64,000 bases of DNA, taken from positions 8,331,281 through 8,395,280 of the forward strand of contig CM057144.1 in assembly GCA_029964075.1 (NCBI GenBank). Direction: 5' to 3'. The notes beneath the pieces were generated by a model. The model was not told the DNA's origin. It made no database searches and saw only the letters and a program-made list of their open reading frames with translations. The position numbers and the translations under genes were made by a program. The stretch is from Patiria pectinifera. Taxonomy: Eukaryota > Echinodermata > Asteroidea > Valvatida > Asterinidae. Positions 41,901-50,282 of the stretch are shown in pieces (position 1 is the stretch's first letter; each line of letters opens with the position of its first letter).

Positions 41901-44900
41901 GCGCGAAAGCGAAAGCGAACGCGAATGTGTGACGTCGTGGCACGTATTTGCGCTACGAATTCGTAAAAGTTGAATACATTTGAACTCAAGCGAATTGCAC
42001 AGCGAATGTTTCATGACGTCAAATTCGCTTTGCATTCGCGTGAAGTATGAACCGGGCTTCACATAATGTCTGTACCAAAGGGATACATGTATATTTACCC
42101 AGGGATATTTTGGTGAACTGGCATCACCACCATTTTAAATTCACTTTACCTCAAAACAAAGCAAGAGCATGGTCATACATGAACATTTAGTGAAGAGAAT
42201 TTATGTTCAAGACATATGAAATTTCAGTCTACATGACAATTTATGTGACAAAAGAGACAGGCACATGACAGGGGGGAAGGAAGGTGGAACATTTTGACTC
42301 ACCAACAAAGCCTATGAAATAATGGGCATGATTTGGCTTGCCTCCTATCACACCAAGAGACTGACGTAAGGTGAAACATCTCTTCAAGCGTCTTATGTAT
42401 ACTGCATTGATCTCATTCAGTCCAAGTCGTAGAGGTATAAATATCAAAACAGGTCTCCACGTGTCTGGTGAAACTGCATCTGCACATGCACCACTACATG
42501 TACCGGTACCATGTGCCGATTTGTTTGTTAGATGCATTGGTGGATGCTGTGTTGATGAGGATCTTCCATTCTGTGCATCTGTTGACACACGACAGAGTTT
42601 TCCTGAAAGAAGAACCAACAATTCAAATGGTCATTATTTTTCTTCAGTTGTGATAACTTTTTATAATATATTTATTAAATGTATTCTTTCGACATCCGAT
42701 TAGCATGAGTAGAGAAAACACTGTTAAATTTTGAATGTATTGTATACACTGCACATTTGTTTATAATCATTTGAAATGAAACTAGTGAGAAGTTTCGGTG
42801 CAACACCAAGACTACCTTATAAAGAACATCATTATTCTAAATAAGAAAATTTAACAAAGAAATTGATTGCAGGGGAGTTTGAACCTGTTACCCCTGGAAC
42901 ACCATACCAGTACTCTACCTACTCAGCTATCTATCCGCTGAGCTATATGAAGACATTTCCCTGGATTGTAAATGACTTTATTCAAGGGCACTGCATAATC
43001 AGAAGCCATACACCCATGGCTTCTGAACATCAAAACTTGTAGTACATTTGAATCCTTATTTTTGGTTTCCATGATTTTCACTTATGCATGTTGGGCTGTT
43101 ACAAAAGCATACAAACACTTGTGTGAAGCATTATGAAATATTCTCTATTTATGTGTCTTAATAATTTTTATTAAAATACATGTACCGGCACGCAACAGGG
43201 AAGTAAAAAGAAAAGAGCACGCTTTTCATTGAGAGAATTGCAGGTGCATACGATTTTTTGATGAATACAGTGACTTGTCAACACGGTAAATTCAATCATC
43301 CGTGCACGTTAATTTTGCCCTTTCATTGCAAGCATTAGCATTCCTAGTGCTATCAACAAATACTTGCCAAACTCTTCCGAACCAACATTTGGGTTCGGTT
43401 TGGTTCGGGTTCGGTTCGGAAGGCCAAGTTCGGCTATTTTTAGTTCGGTTCGGCAGTTCAGCTGCAGCACTACATGAAAATCAAAACTGATACGAAGCCA
43501 CTTCATTCCAATCAAGTAATTTAAAACCTACAGGACATCTCCAACAAAGATGCTCCCGCTTCTCCAAGTACTGCATGGAACTCATCTTTCCCTGGTCTAG
43601 GTTTACAATAGAAAAGCACTGGCCATTGAAATACAAGTTTCTTTGATTAACCGATGAAGTGTGAACCCTCCATGGCCCACGCCTAACTCTTCTGTCTGAG
43701 GTCTAGAGGGGGCTCAATAAAAACCACTGGTCCATAGAAATATGTCTTTCTTTCATCTACTGATGGCGCTAATGACTTCCCAGCATGGGGTTTGACCTCA
43801 TGCATTATTCAGTTATTCAACAAGTTGAAACTATCACCGGCGATGGATAAAAATAGATAGATCAAAAATAGATGGTGGATAGAAATACACATTTTTATAA
43901 TAAGGCCAGTACAGTGTTTTCAATTTTTAATGGCATAAGTGTGAAATCAAAAATGACAATCAGCTGCTATGAGGAAAGCTGCGTGCCTGTAAATACAATA
44001 TTAGGCCACTTTGAATTTTGACTTTTTAGAAAAATTGTTATTACATTGTATAAATCACAAGTTTTGATAAAATATTTCATACATTTCATGGTCTCAAAAA
44101 AATGTATGCCCAAAATTCATGCCATCAAAATGTGTGTAAAATATGAAACTTTACTTACTTATGTCTTCTTGCACTACAGTGTTATCAAGGGCCACATGCA
44201 CTGCCATATTGCTCCAACTGTCGAAAGCAACCAGCTTGCGGAGTACTTGAGCAACAGTATTGGGTCCAAACCACATACCTACTGATTTGCCTTCACCAAC
44301 ACCCATTTGTGCTGACACAGGAAATGACAGAAAAACAAATATAAACTGTCACTTTAACATCATACCGATATGAAATGAGAATTGACTGCTTCTAGGGCCT
44401 GTCGAGGTGAATTCTAGCCTCTTCAGGTTATTTTTTTTCCCCTGAAGCAAAGCCAAGGCCAACAAAAATAGTTCTGCTTCCGGTTTCCCTACCTACCCTA
44501 TTTTCAAATGCCATGTCATTGGAAGCAGAATTATTATTTTTTTTTGCCCAAAGGAAATGAAGGCTCCCTGAATCACAAACGGGGGCTAGTTTTACTAAAT
44601 TATCAGCTATAGTCTTTGACGAAGATGCTAGTGACAGGTACATGTACTTGATCGTATCTATTGTTGCATGGGGGTCCACTCATAAGTCTGACGCCTCATA
44701 GGTCTGATGCCTCATAGGTCCGACAGAATCGCATCCCCTAACCAAATAAAGGCCCATAAGTCCGACGCCTCATAGGTCCGATGCCTCATAAGTCCGACGC
44801 CTCATAGGTCCGACGCCTCATAGCTCCGACGCTTCGTAAGTCCGACAAATTAAACGCCTCGTTTTTTCGTTGTATGACTTATGAGGCGTCGGACTTATGA

Positions 44901-47298
44901 GGCGTCGGACCTATGAGGCGGAATAAATAAATGTTATGCCTCATAAGTCCGACGCCTCATAAGTCCGAAATTTCGGACTTATGAGGCGTCGGACCTATGA
45001 GGCGTCGGACTTATAATACGGCCCCCTTACATGTTTATTTGGCAGTAGTTCGCCATCTAATGGCATGCTTACACCAGCCCGCCTGCTTGACTAACGTCTT
45101 GGGAATCCTGTATTGGTCGTTTAACTATTTCTATATTATCTAGACACTCCTAGGAAACCAATCAGCGACCACGAAATGGTTTCAAGTCGGTCACGCGCAC
45201 AATAATGAACAATCCCATACATGTGGAGTGCTGAGGCTAATGGTGATTCAGGGCACTGGATTCGTGGTCTGCGGGCAAAGCTGCAGGTTGTGGGCTCGAG
45301 TCCAGCCTGGGATCATGGTGCGTGTGCCCTTGGACAAGGCACTTTGTCACTTATTGCTTCTCTCCACCCAGGAGTAAATATGTACCTGTGAGGGCAGAGA
45401 TGGTGAGTAAAAAAAACCCGAAACCCAAATGGTATTTTGATAACTCCACGGCGTGTCCGACGTACCAGGACCTACATTATCGTATACAAGTGTGCACGTA
45501 TAACGTACATAATACATGATTGTATTAGATGTGCACGTGTTTTAAGCTGCGGCTGAGCAGTTCTACAAGTAGTCATGTCCCTCCGTTGGTTAGTTGTTTG
45601 ATTGGTAACAGACTTCACAAAATGCGTGTTTTGGCAATCAATCATCTCGTCCCTTAAGCCCTTGAAACAACATGTGCCTCTGGTAACTAGAGTCAAAAAC
45701 CAAATGTTTGTACTAAAACCACTTCGCACTGGGACTGGCACTCCACTGCACACAAATTTGGTGTTCCATATGTACATAGCATACAGCTATAAAATGCTCC
45801 ATGCACCAACTGACATTCAACAAATACGAATCCTTTATTTCAATTCAGTCACAACCACGTGTGTAGCAGCGCATTACAAAAACAGAATTTTACATCATGT
45901 ACATGACTGATATGCTACAAGAGGTCTACAGTTGGGCCGCAGTTTCCGAGATCATTTCGAACTTGATTTGTAGTTTAGTATGCACATAAATTGGTTGTAT
46001 AAGTTACACACACCGGAGGGATCATTTTACAAATCCCATACCTGTAGATCTTGACATTTCAATGTAATATGGAGTGATTTTATCCAAAGAACATTTTGCA
46101 ATGATTCGTTAGATATTTGTGCATTGATTAGTATCTTAACTTTTGACCAATCACAAAATGGCAACAAGGCTATGGCTATTGCACAATCTGCACTGCACTA
46201 CTGCACGCTGTATGGAGCATCGTACAGCGGCATGGCTTTGATGTCGTGAATGTGCATTTTGATGACACATGCATCAGAAATTCAGGCTATTTCCGTCAAG
46301 ATTTAACATGTAAAGGTGAATTCATAAATACCTCAGACAGTTTAGCTATTCCTATTGGTCGAGAGCCCGTCACGTGGCCGGTCTTAAACGGATGATAAAG
46401 ACATGGCTAGCTGGTCTTAAACACTTTTCCAGTGTCACAATAAAATGTGGACTCCTAAAAATCCAGTGCCTCTTATCGTTTCATTGGTTGAACGTTCACA
46501 ATCCTCACGTAGGCATGCGCAACACTACCAGGAGTCAGAATTTTATAGTTCTAAATTCAAAACGCAACGCGCCAGGTGCGTTCTGCGTGACATCGCGCAG
46601 AACATGATACGCGCGCGTCAATCTCCATAAAAGGGTTGTTTACATCTTACTCGCCAGCTGAACACTCCATTATTTTGCAAGAGGGATGTTTCAAAAAGCA
46701 TAAAGTGAATTTGTTGAACAAAATCGGGATGTTTTGAACGAATTATATGATTTTTTCTTACCGAAAAGGTATTTATGAATGGGAATAAATATGTGCTCCG
46801 TCGGTATTTATCACTCTGTTTAAGACCACTTAGAGTCTGGGTGCTGATAATTACCCTCGCCTCCGGCTCGGGTAATTATCAGCACCCAGACTCTAAGTGG
46901 TCTTAAACAGAGTGATAAAAACCTCCAGAGCACACATTTATTCCCTTAATGAATAATAGCGTACAAAATGTATAAAAACCTTTTTTCCTGAAGAAAAAAA
47001 GGGGCGTGTGGGGCATGCCGCCGCCCCCCCCCCTACACACCTCTTGAATCTGGCCCTGTTGAGTATATATGTTACATGTTTGAACATTGTAGTATTAGAG
47101 GTTTTCCCTCAATTCCATGTACATGTATACCAGTAAGAAATCAGCTACTCTTCCATGCAATGCAGTATCGTCTTGCAGTAAAGACATGTTTGTGCTTACC
47201 AATTTGCTGTATGGAGTATGGGCTGTCTTTTCTGTCTAAGAACATTTTCAACGTTCTTATATAGTTCTCTTCCGGTTGTGCAGGATTCCATCTCCAGT
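23894..47298 (-). CDS. ATG4: Autophagy cysteine protease ATG4 (A/B type), seven C-terminal exons
   Basis: ATG4 cleaves the C-terminal tail of ATG8/LC3 proteins to expose the glycine used for lipidation, and later delipidates them; it acts in the cytosol and at autophagosome membranes. Exons on the - strand: 47298-47200, 44311-44159, 42602-42303, 32567-32425, 25603-25547, 25134-25029, 23958-23894. All have GT/AG borders with matching phases (1,1,1,0,0,1), giving 306 residues and a stop. Motifs in order: DRKDSPYSI, GVGEGKS, GPNTVAQVL, SLGVIGGKPN, YFIGFVG, DPHTTQP (catalytic Asp and His), LDPSIAL, PMFEL. The end EEFELL is a LIR-type ATG8-binding motif after acidic residues, as in vertebrate ATG4B. 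About 90 N-terminal residues with the catalytic Cys (GWGCMLR-type) are missing and presumed upstream. The introns are packed with repeats. Confidence 0.93.
25029..25134 (-). CDS. ATG4: ATG4 exon f
   Basis: Encodes VIKEQDLSPMFELTEERPSH and WPPFDPGQSSMDTSF. PMFEL..xxPSH is a conserved ATG4 string. Acceptor TTTGCAG, donor GTATGT, leaving in phase 1. Confidence 0.92.
25547..25603 (-). CDS. ATG4: ATG4 exon e
   Basis: A 57-nt phase-0 exon encoding GYYCQDEADFEAWCRDIQQ, the counterpart of GFFC..EDDFNDWC in vertebrate ATG4B. Acceptor CCTTCAG, donor GTACAT. Confidence 0.9.
25626..25753. mobile_element. Diverged copy of the AAGCCCGGTTCATACT MITE
   Basis: The right end TGAAGTGTGAACTGAGCTT and left end GGCTGATTCATAACTC resemble the termini of 2022-2198. 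The copy is shorter and degraded. It lies in an ATG4 intron. Confidence 0.5.
25983..27260. repeat. Pair of about 270-bp direct repeats
   Basis: 25983-26255 and 26977-27258 share a G-run after AACCCT, then CTTGCGCATCTTTT, then CATAGTGTACACAAAG and GCATATGAATAATTAATTAG. The spacer holds a short AT-rich minisatellite (TTTTAAAAATATGTCAACA units, 26495-26555). No coding capacity. Confidence 0.75.
27620..28745. repeat. Minisatellite array, left arm of a giant palindrome
   Basis: About six units of 159-169 bp, each with CTTTTAGGGGCGTGGC, a G-run and CATTATGCCCAC. The array is the inverted counterpart of 29650-30690. It lies in an ATG4 intron. Confidence 0.85.
28746..29649. other. Spacer of the palindrome, no gene
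   Basis: About 0.9 kb of unique-looking sequence between the inverted arrays. I see no ORF or RNA of note. Confidence 0.5.
29650..30690. repeat. Minisatellite array, right arm of the palindrome
   Basis: Units of about 162 bp with GCCACGCCCCTAAAAGGG at roughly 29938, 30097, 30260, 30421 and 30582. The unit length is close to a multiple of three, so one frame stays open across units (ORFs 29866-30398) and yields a repetitive peptide that I consider non-coding. Confidence 0.85.
30856..30973. repeat. Foldback with perfect 28-bp arms around telomeric repeats
   Basis: Arms 30856-30883 and 30946-30973 are exact inverted copies, each two units of CTATGTTCCGACACC. Between them lies (TTAGGG)n at 30907-30929. 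It sits inside K copy 2, whose sequence continues on both sides. Confidence 0.88.
30907..30929 (+). repeat. Interstitial telomere-like (TTAGGG)3-4
   Basis: Three full TTAGGG units plus TTAGG, in the loop of the foldback. Confidence 0.9.
31640..31820 (+). mobile_element. tRNA-derived SINE with extra 17-bp hairpin
   Basis: The tRNA-like head 31733-31803 has an A box TGGTCGAGTGGTA, a D arm GTCG/CGAC, a T arm GTGGG/CCCAC with loop TTCGAGT (B box), and a 6-bp acceptor stem. The anticodon arm has an 8-nt loop and so is not canonical. A hairpin (GATCAGTTGGCCGGTTC at 31684 and its inverse) precedes it. Flanks CCGAGTGAAAGTTGGAAAA and TTTTCCAACTTTC are inverted. Confidence 0.65.
32425..32567 (-). CDS. 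ATG4: ATG4 exon d (catalytic Asp-His)
   Basis: Encodes DELIYLDPHTTQP, which carries the Asp and His of the catalytic triad, then DESYHCDHACRM and LDPSIAL. Acceptor GTCACAG, donor GTAAAA. Confidence 0.95.
32569..35160. other. ATG4 intron, no further feature recognised
   Basis: AT-rich with scattered ACATGTACATG strings and simple repeats. Short ORFs (34096-34341) have no family features. Confidence 0.45.
35234..36745 (-). pseudogene. LINE-B reverse transcriptase (CR1/Jockey group)
   Basis: On the - strand: TKAPGFDGLSSSVIKQAW, NITNYRPISVLSTFSKLFEK, GFRQNRSTELAISYVVNKL, DLSKAFDTVNHDIL, then stops, GVPQGSVLGPL, LFADDTSLLY (FADD catalytic pair), KFLGVTIDENLTWKHHI and LQKRAVRVISNAGYRDHSAP. All RT blocks are in order. 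The middle (36170-36383) carries stops and a frameshift. The endonuclease is absent. It lies in an ATG4 intron in the same orientation as the gene. Confidence 0.88.
36948..38060 (-). pseudogene. LINE ORF1 protein (coiled coil plus L1-type RRM), with internal duplication
   Basis: On the - strand: DDKLDKVLASITNIESRLSS (heptad pattern, coiled coil), NVIIHGIPERSEAGSESCED (RRM-like core of L1/Transposase-22 proteins), IDRAHRTGPPSG, then a C-terminal domain with FITDDVTPKVRAQRKQLREM. This is an RNA-binding chaperone of LINE particles by family knowledge. A frameshift lies at an A-run near 38010. A 233-bp tandem duplication at 37257-37722 repeats the segment from LKDKI to the charged region and breaks the frame. 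It lies just upstream of LINE-B RT on the same strand, but ORF1 type and RT type need not belong together. Confidence 0.8.
37257..37722. repeat. 233-bp tandem duplication in ORF1
   Basis: 37257-37489 and 37490-37722 are almost identical (GCTGCAGCTGAGCCTGTACC starts each), differing at the end (TGTCCACAATC against TGTCATCAATC). Confidence 0.9.
38658..38903 (-). other. Unassigned ORF
   Basis: 81 codons with a natural-looking composition (MSLSDWNRRYMNFVLHDKCE, FFLMPGQDSLVLLTGKRT). I do not recognise it. It lies in an ATG4 intron and could be an exon of a decayed transposon gene. Confidence 0.3.
39107..39604 (+). other. Unassigned ORF, possible transposon-gene exon
   Basis: 165 codons. The part MEKTRIVSQPGASTAGPPKP to NQGGWGSFLELFHQ looks protein-like in composition, and the remainder is less so. 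No family recognised, no signal peptide. The splice status is unknown. Confidence 0.35.
40410..41759. mobile_element. 1350-bp element with GTAC-rich termini and 8-bp TSD
   Basis: GTTAGTAG is duplicated at 40402-40409 and 41760-41767. Termini CGGTGTTGTGGTCGAGTA and CTGTATTGTAGTCGAGTAC (right end, inverted) match with few differences. Subterminal zones are dense in AGTACTCGTAC, GAGTACGAGTAC and AAGTACAAGTACT. An 8-bp duplication fits hAT. No transposase recognised, so it is probably non-autonomous. Confidence 0.85.
41883..42059. mobile_element. 177-bp MITE, second copy
   Basis: Termini AAGCCCAGTTCATACTCGG and AGTATGAACCGGGCTT. Interior GCGAAAGCGAAAGCGAACGC and TGTGACGTCGTGGCA are the reverse complement of the copy at 2022-2198, with the same length. 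Confidence 0.85.
42303..42602 (-). CDS. ATG4: ATG4 exon c
   Basis: Encodes KLCRVSTDAQ, a variable Ser/Gly-rich linker, WRPVLIFIPLRLGLNEIN and SLGVIGGKPNHAHYFIGFV. Donor GTGAGT, acceptor CTTTCAG. Confidence 0.93.
42866..42949 (-). mobile_element. tRNA-like repeat in ATG4 intron
   Basis: On the - strand TAGCTCAGCGG (A box type), a partly duplicated AGCTGAGTAGGTAGAGTAC and GGTTCAAACTCCCCTGC (B box). The D-arm region is duplicated, so it is a tRNA-derived repeat or tRNA pseudogene. Confidence 0.55.
42950..44158. other. ATG4 intron, weakly structured
   Basis: Contains a TTCGG simple-repeat patch at 43383-43460 (GGGTTCGGTTTGGTTCGGG). Nothing else recognised. Confidence 0.45.
44159..44311 (-). CDS. 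ATG4: ATG4 exon b
   Basis: Encodes QMGVGEGKSVGMWFGPNTVA and on to LDNTVVQEDI. Donor GTAAGT, acceptor GTGTCAG. Highly conserved ATG4 core segment. Confidence 0.93.
44683..45020. repeat. Foldback of 18-bp CATAAGTCCGACGCCT units
   Basis: Forward units at 44683-44860 face inverted units at 44875-44925. A second palindrome is centred at 44970/44971 with arms of at least 30 bp and one mismatch (TCATAAGTCCGACGCCTCAT outward). The same structure recurs in copy 2 at 48290-48630. Confidence 0.87.
45237..45405 (+). mobile_element. tRNA-derived SINE within block R
   Basis: Head GGATTCGTGGTCTGCGGGC and GGGCTCGAGTCC (B box), then CCCTTGGACAAGGCACTTTG and CTTCTCTCCACCCAGGAG, a core also seen at 22240-22290, ending in an A-run. 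The copy in R2 is 48845-49031. Confidence 0.75.
46490..46970. repeat. Repeat family H, copy 2 (uninterrupted)
   Basis: Matches 16800-17112 and 17768-17965, without the 655-bp insertion. It ends with the long hairpin 46803-46923. It lies in the ATG4 intron between exons a and b. Confidence 0.8.
46803..46923. repeat. Hairpin with 54-bp arms, 13-nt loop
   Basis: Arms 46803-46856 and 46870-46923 are inverted copies with one mismatch (GATAATTACCC inner end). The counterpart in H copy 1 (17785-17905) has the same layout with a different arm sequence. Confidence 0.92.
47200..47298 (-). CDS. ATG4: ATG4 exon a (first found)
   Basis: Encodes WRWNPAQPEENYIRTLKMFL through DRKDSPYSIQQI. The acceptor TTCTAG and donor GTAAGC are clear. 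It enters and leaves in phase 1, so an upstream coding exon must exist. Confidence 0.9.
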
Positions 47299-47299
47299 C

Positions 47300-48090
47300 T
47301 AGAATATATATAAAATATTTCATATTAAATGCTTTTTGATATGCACTTTATAACACTATGAAAGATACAAATTTGCAGTTCTTCTTACAAGCACATTTTA
47401 TCCCAAATTCCGACCTCAAACCATATCATCCATAAAAACATTCCATGAACACCACTTAAGATCTCCAAAACCATGTTAAAAAAATATTACAACTTTTATC
47501 ATCCACCTATGATTCCTGTTAGCTGTGACGTGTAGCCAGTTGGGGGGGGGGGGGAGGGGTTTGACCAATTTCTGTTAAACTTGTTAATCATGGTCACTTA
47601 AAGTTATGTAACTAATACATTTCCAATGGCTTGGGGTGGCCGGGAGGGGGCCATACAATAATAAATATCTTGCATGCTACATGTACACTGATTTTCGCCC
47701 TCTCTCAAATATTGAAAACGAAGGGACCCACAACCAGACTACTTGTTTGGCAGATCTGTTCGAGGGGTGAAAAAATGGCATGAAGTGGATTATCCTTGAA
47801 ATACATGTATGCATGTACAAGCCATACTCTTCACAATTTCACAGACAAAGAGACTATCGGCTGATTTTTAATTTTAGTTACTGAACATTTAAGCCTTGAA
47901 AAAGTCATTAGGATGTGTAAAAGTGGCATGTTTTGGTCTTCAGTTTAGTGCTGCTTCAGTTTAGTGCCCTACCTACCCTACTCTGACAGCCCCTACCCTA
48001 TTTTTTTTTTATGGGAAAAATGCTTTAAAAAACCCAAACACAAATTTTTCACTTTTACTCTTGATTAAAAATTTGCAAAAACTTGTTTTC
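47300..48090. other. No gene recognised upstream of ATG4 exon a
   Basis: AT-rich with G-runs. I looked for the missing ATG4 exon with a GWGCMLR-type motif here and saw none. Confidence 0.5.
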
Positions 48091-49143
48091 CCCCTACCTA
48101 CCCTATTTTCAAATGCCATGTCATTGGAAGCAGAATTATTATTTTTTTTGCCCAAAGGAAATGAAGGCTCCCTGAATCACAAACGGGGGCTAGTTTTACT
48201 AAATTATCAGCTATAGTCTTTGACGAAGATGCTAGTGACAGGTACAGGTTCATGTACTTGATCGTATCTATTGTTGCATGGGGGTCCACTCATAAGTCTG
48301 ACGCCTCATAGGTCTGATGCCTCATAGGTCCGACAGAATCGCATCCCCTAACCAAATAAAGGCCCATAAGTCCGATGCCTCATAGGTCCGACGCCTCATA
48401 AGTCCGACGCCTCATAGGTCCGACGCCTCATAGCTCCGACGCTTCGTAAGTCCGACAAATTAAACGCCTCGTTTTTTCGTTGTATGACTTATGAGGCGTC
48501 GGACTTATGAGGTGTCGGACCTATGAGGCGGAATAAATAAATGTTATGCCTCATAAGTCCGACGCCTCATAAGTCCGAAATTTCGGACTTATGAGGCGTC
48601 GGACCTATGAGGCGTCGGACTTATGATACGGCCCTCTTGCATGTTTATTTGGCAGTAGTTCGCCATCTAATGGCATGCTTACACCAGCCCGCCTGCTTGA
48701 CTAACGTCTTGGGAATCCTGTATTGGTCGTTTAACTATTTCTTTATTATCTAGACACTCCTAGAAAACCAATCAGCGACCACGAAATGGTTTCAAGTCGG
48801 TCACGCGCACAATAATGAACAATCCCGTACATGTATGTGGAGTGCTGAGGCCAATGGTGATTTTCAGGGCACTGGATTCGTGGTCTGCGGGCAAAGCTGC
48901 AGGTTGTGGGCTCGAGTCCAGCCTGGGATCATGGTGCGTGTGCCCTTGGACAAGGCACTTTGTCACTTATTGCTTCTCTCCACCCAGGAGTAAATATGTA
49001 CCTGTGAGGGCAGAGATGGTGAGTAAAAAAAAAACGAAACCCAAATGGTATTTTGATAACTCCACGGCGTGTCCGACGTACCAGGACCTACATTATCATA
49101 TACAAGTGTGCACGCATAACGTACATAATACATGATTGTATTA
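48091..49143. repeat. 1.05-kb duplicated block R, copy 2, joined to LINE-C
   Basis: Same content as copy 1 with a few substitutions and a small insertion near 48245. Homology ends at TACATGATTGTATTA, exactly where LINE-C coding begins. The ORF start at 49053 is inside this block and is probably not the LINE start. Confidence 0.9.
48845..49031 (+). mobile_element. tRNA-derived SINE within block R copy 2
   Basis: Same head and core as 45237-45405, ending in an A-run at 49023-49034. Confidence 0.72.
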
Positions 49144-50282
49144 AAACAAATGGTATTAAATTTGGTCATCTTAATATTCATAGCCTTGTCAGTAAGATAG
49201 ACGAACTTCGTCTCTTGCTGAAGCATAGACCTTTCGATGTTATATGTCTGAACGAAACGCTGTGTGACTCTAGTATCTCGGATGAGGAGTTATGTATTGA
49301 CGGTTTCTCCATACTAAGAAGTGACAGAACTAGACATGGTGGCGGTGTAGCTATTTATGTATCAAATGATGTCCAGGTTACCAGGCGACATAATCTTGAG
49401 TCTGCGGCTCTTGAAAGTGTGTGGATTGAAGTGAAGTATAACAAATATAAATCGCCTATCCTTGTTGGTGCATTTTATAGGCCACCGAGCACGAGTATTG
49501 ATTTCTTTGATCAAATAGATGAAGTCTTAGCAACCGCCTCAACTGAAAACAAGGAGTGCATTTTATTGGGTGATTTTAACTGTAATTTTATGGATGGTGT
49601 CACTAATATCAATACTGATAATTTGAAATTTTATACCTCTCTATATGGATTTGTTCAAGTGATCACCAGCCCTACAAGGGTCACCAGTCATAGCAACACT
49701 CTCATCGACTTAATATTTGTAAATAATCCAGATGTTTTTACTGATAACGGTGTATTTTGTACTAGTATAAGTGATCATTTTTTAACTTATTCAGTTCGTT
49801 GTTTTAATCTTAAATCATCCACTCAACAAGGTCATAATTATATTGAGTATAGACCATTCAAGAAGATGATTGTCCAAGATTTTATTCATGATTTGGAAAA
49901 TGTACCTTGGAATGCTATTGTTAACATAACTGACATTGAACTAGCCTGGCAAACCTGGTTAAATAGTTTTATGGAAATTGTGAACCTGCATGCTCCACTC
50001 TGTAAAAAGAAAATTAGGCATAATGCTTGTCCTTGGATCACAGACGACATTGTTAAGCTGATGAAAGAACGTGATCAGATCCATAAGGCTGCCGTCAAAC
50101 ATAATTGTCAGAATTTATGGAATGAGTATAGATGTTTACGTAATAAAGTAACACACATGATGCAGAAGCAAAAGACTAATCATTACTGTGGTCTGATCCG
50201 TGATAATGCTGGTAACAGCAAAAAGATCTGGAGTTGCCTTAAAGAAGTAACCCCGAAGCAAGGCCGTATTCTCCCCAGTTAG
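49144..50282 (+). pseudogene. LINE-C endonuclease domain (CR1/L2 group)
   Basis: Apurinic-type endonuclease that would nick target DNA for target-primed reverse transcription. Reads HLNIHSLVSKIDELRLLL, DVICLNETLC, HGGGVAIYVSNDV, GAFYRPPSTSIDFFDQIDEV, LLGDFNCNFMDG (catalytic Asp-Asn), SDHFLTYSV (catalytic Asp-His), then the linker PWITDDIVKLMKERDQIHKA. It ends at a TAG (50280-50282). The frame continues after it as IEVNGSDCSDSD, so it is a single premature stop. Confidence 0.9.

Larger units (their letters stand above)
44486..45527. repeat. 1.05-kb duplicated block R, copy 1
   Basis: Nearly identical to 48091-49143 in the same orientation, 3.6 kb apart. It contains forward and inverted arrays of CATAAGTCCGACGCCT, a central palindrome and a SINE. 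The ORF-like reading on its - strand (44428-44679) is not supported. Confidence 0.9.

Noticed and set aside
42866..42949. Functional tRNA gene on the - strand
   Set aside because: The D-arm region is duplicated and no clean cloverleaf closes. A repeat or pseudogene is more likely.
44428..44679. Coding sequence on the - strand (and its copy at 48098-48289)
   Set aside because: It lies inside block R, is short and its composition is not conserved at the copy's end. No family features.
46812..46923. microRNA precursor
   Set aside because: The stem is too long and perfect, and it occurs in a dispersed repeat. Without small RNA data a foldback repeat is the simpler reading.
49053..49143. Start of the LINE-C protein at 49053
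   Set aside because: This part lies in duplicated block R and reads without family features; endonuclease homology begins after 49144.
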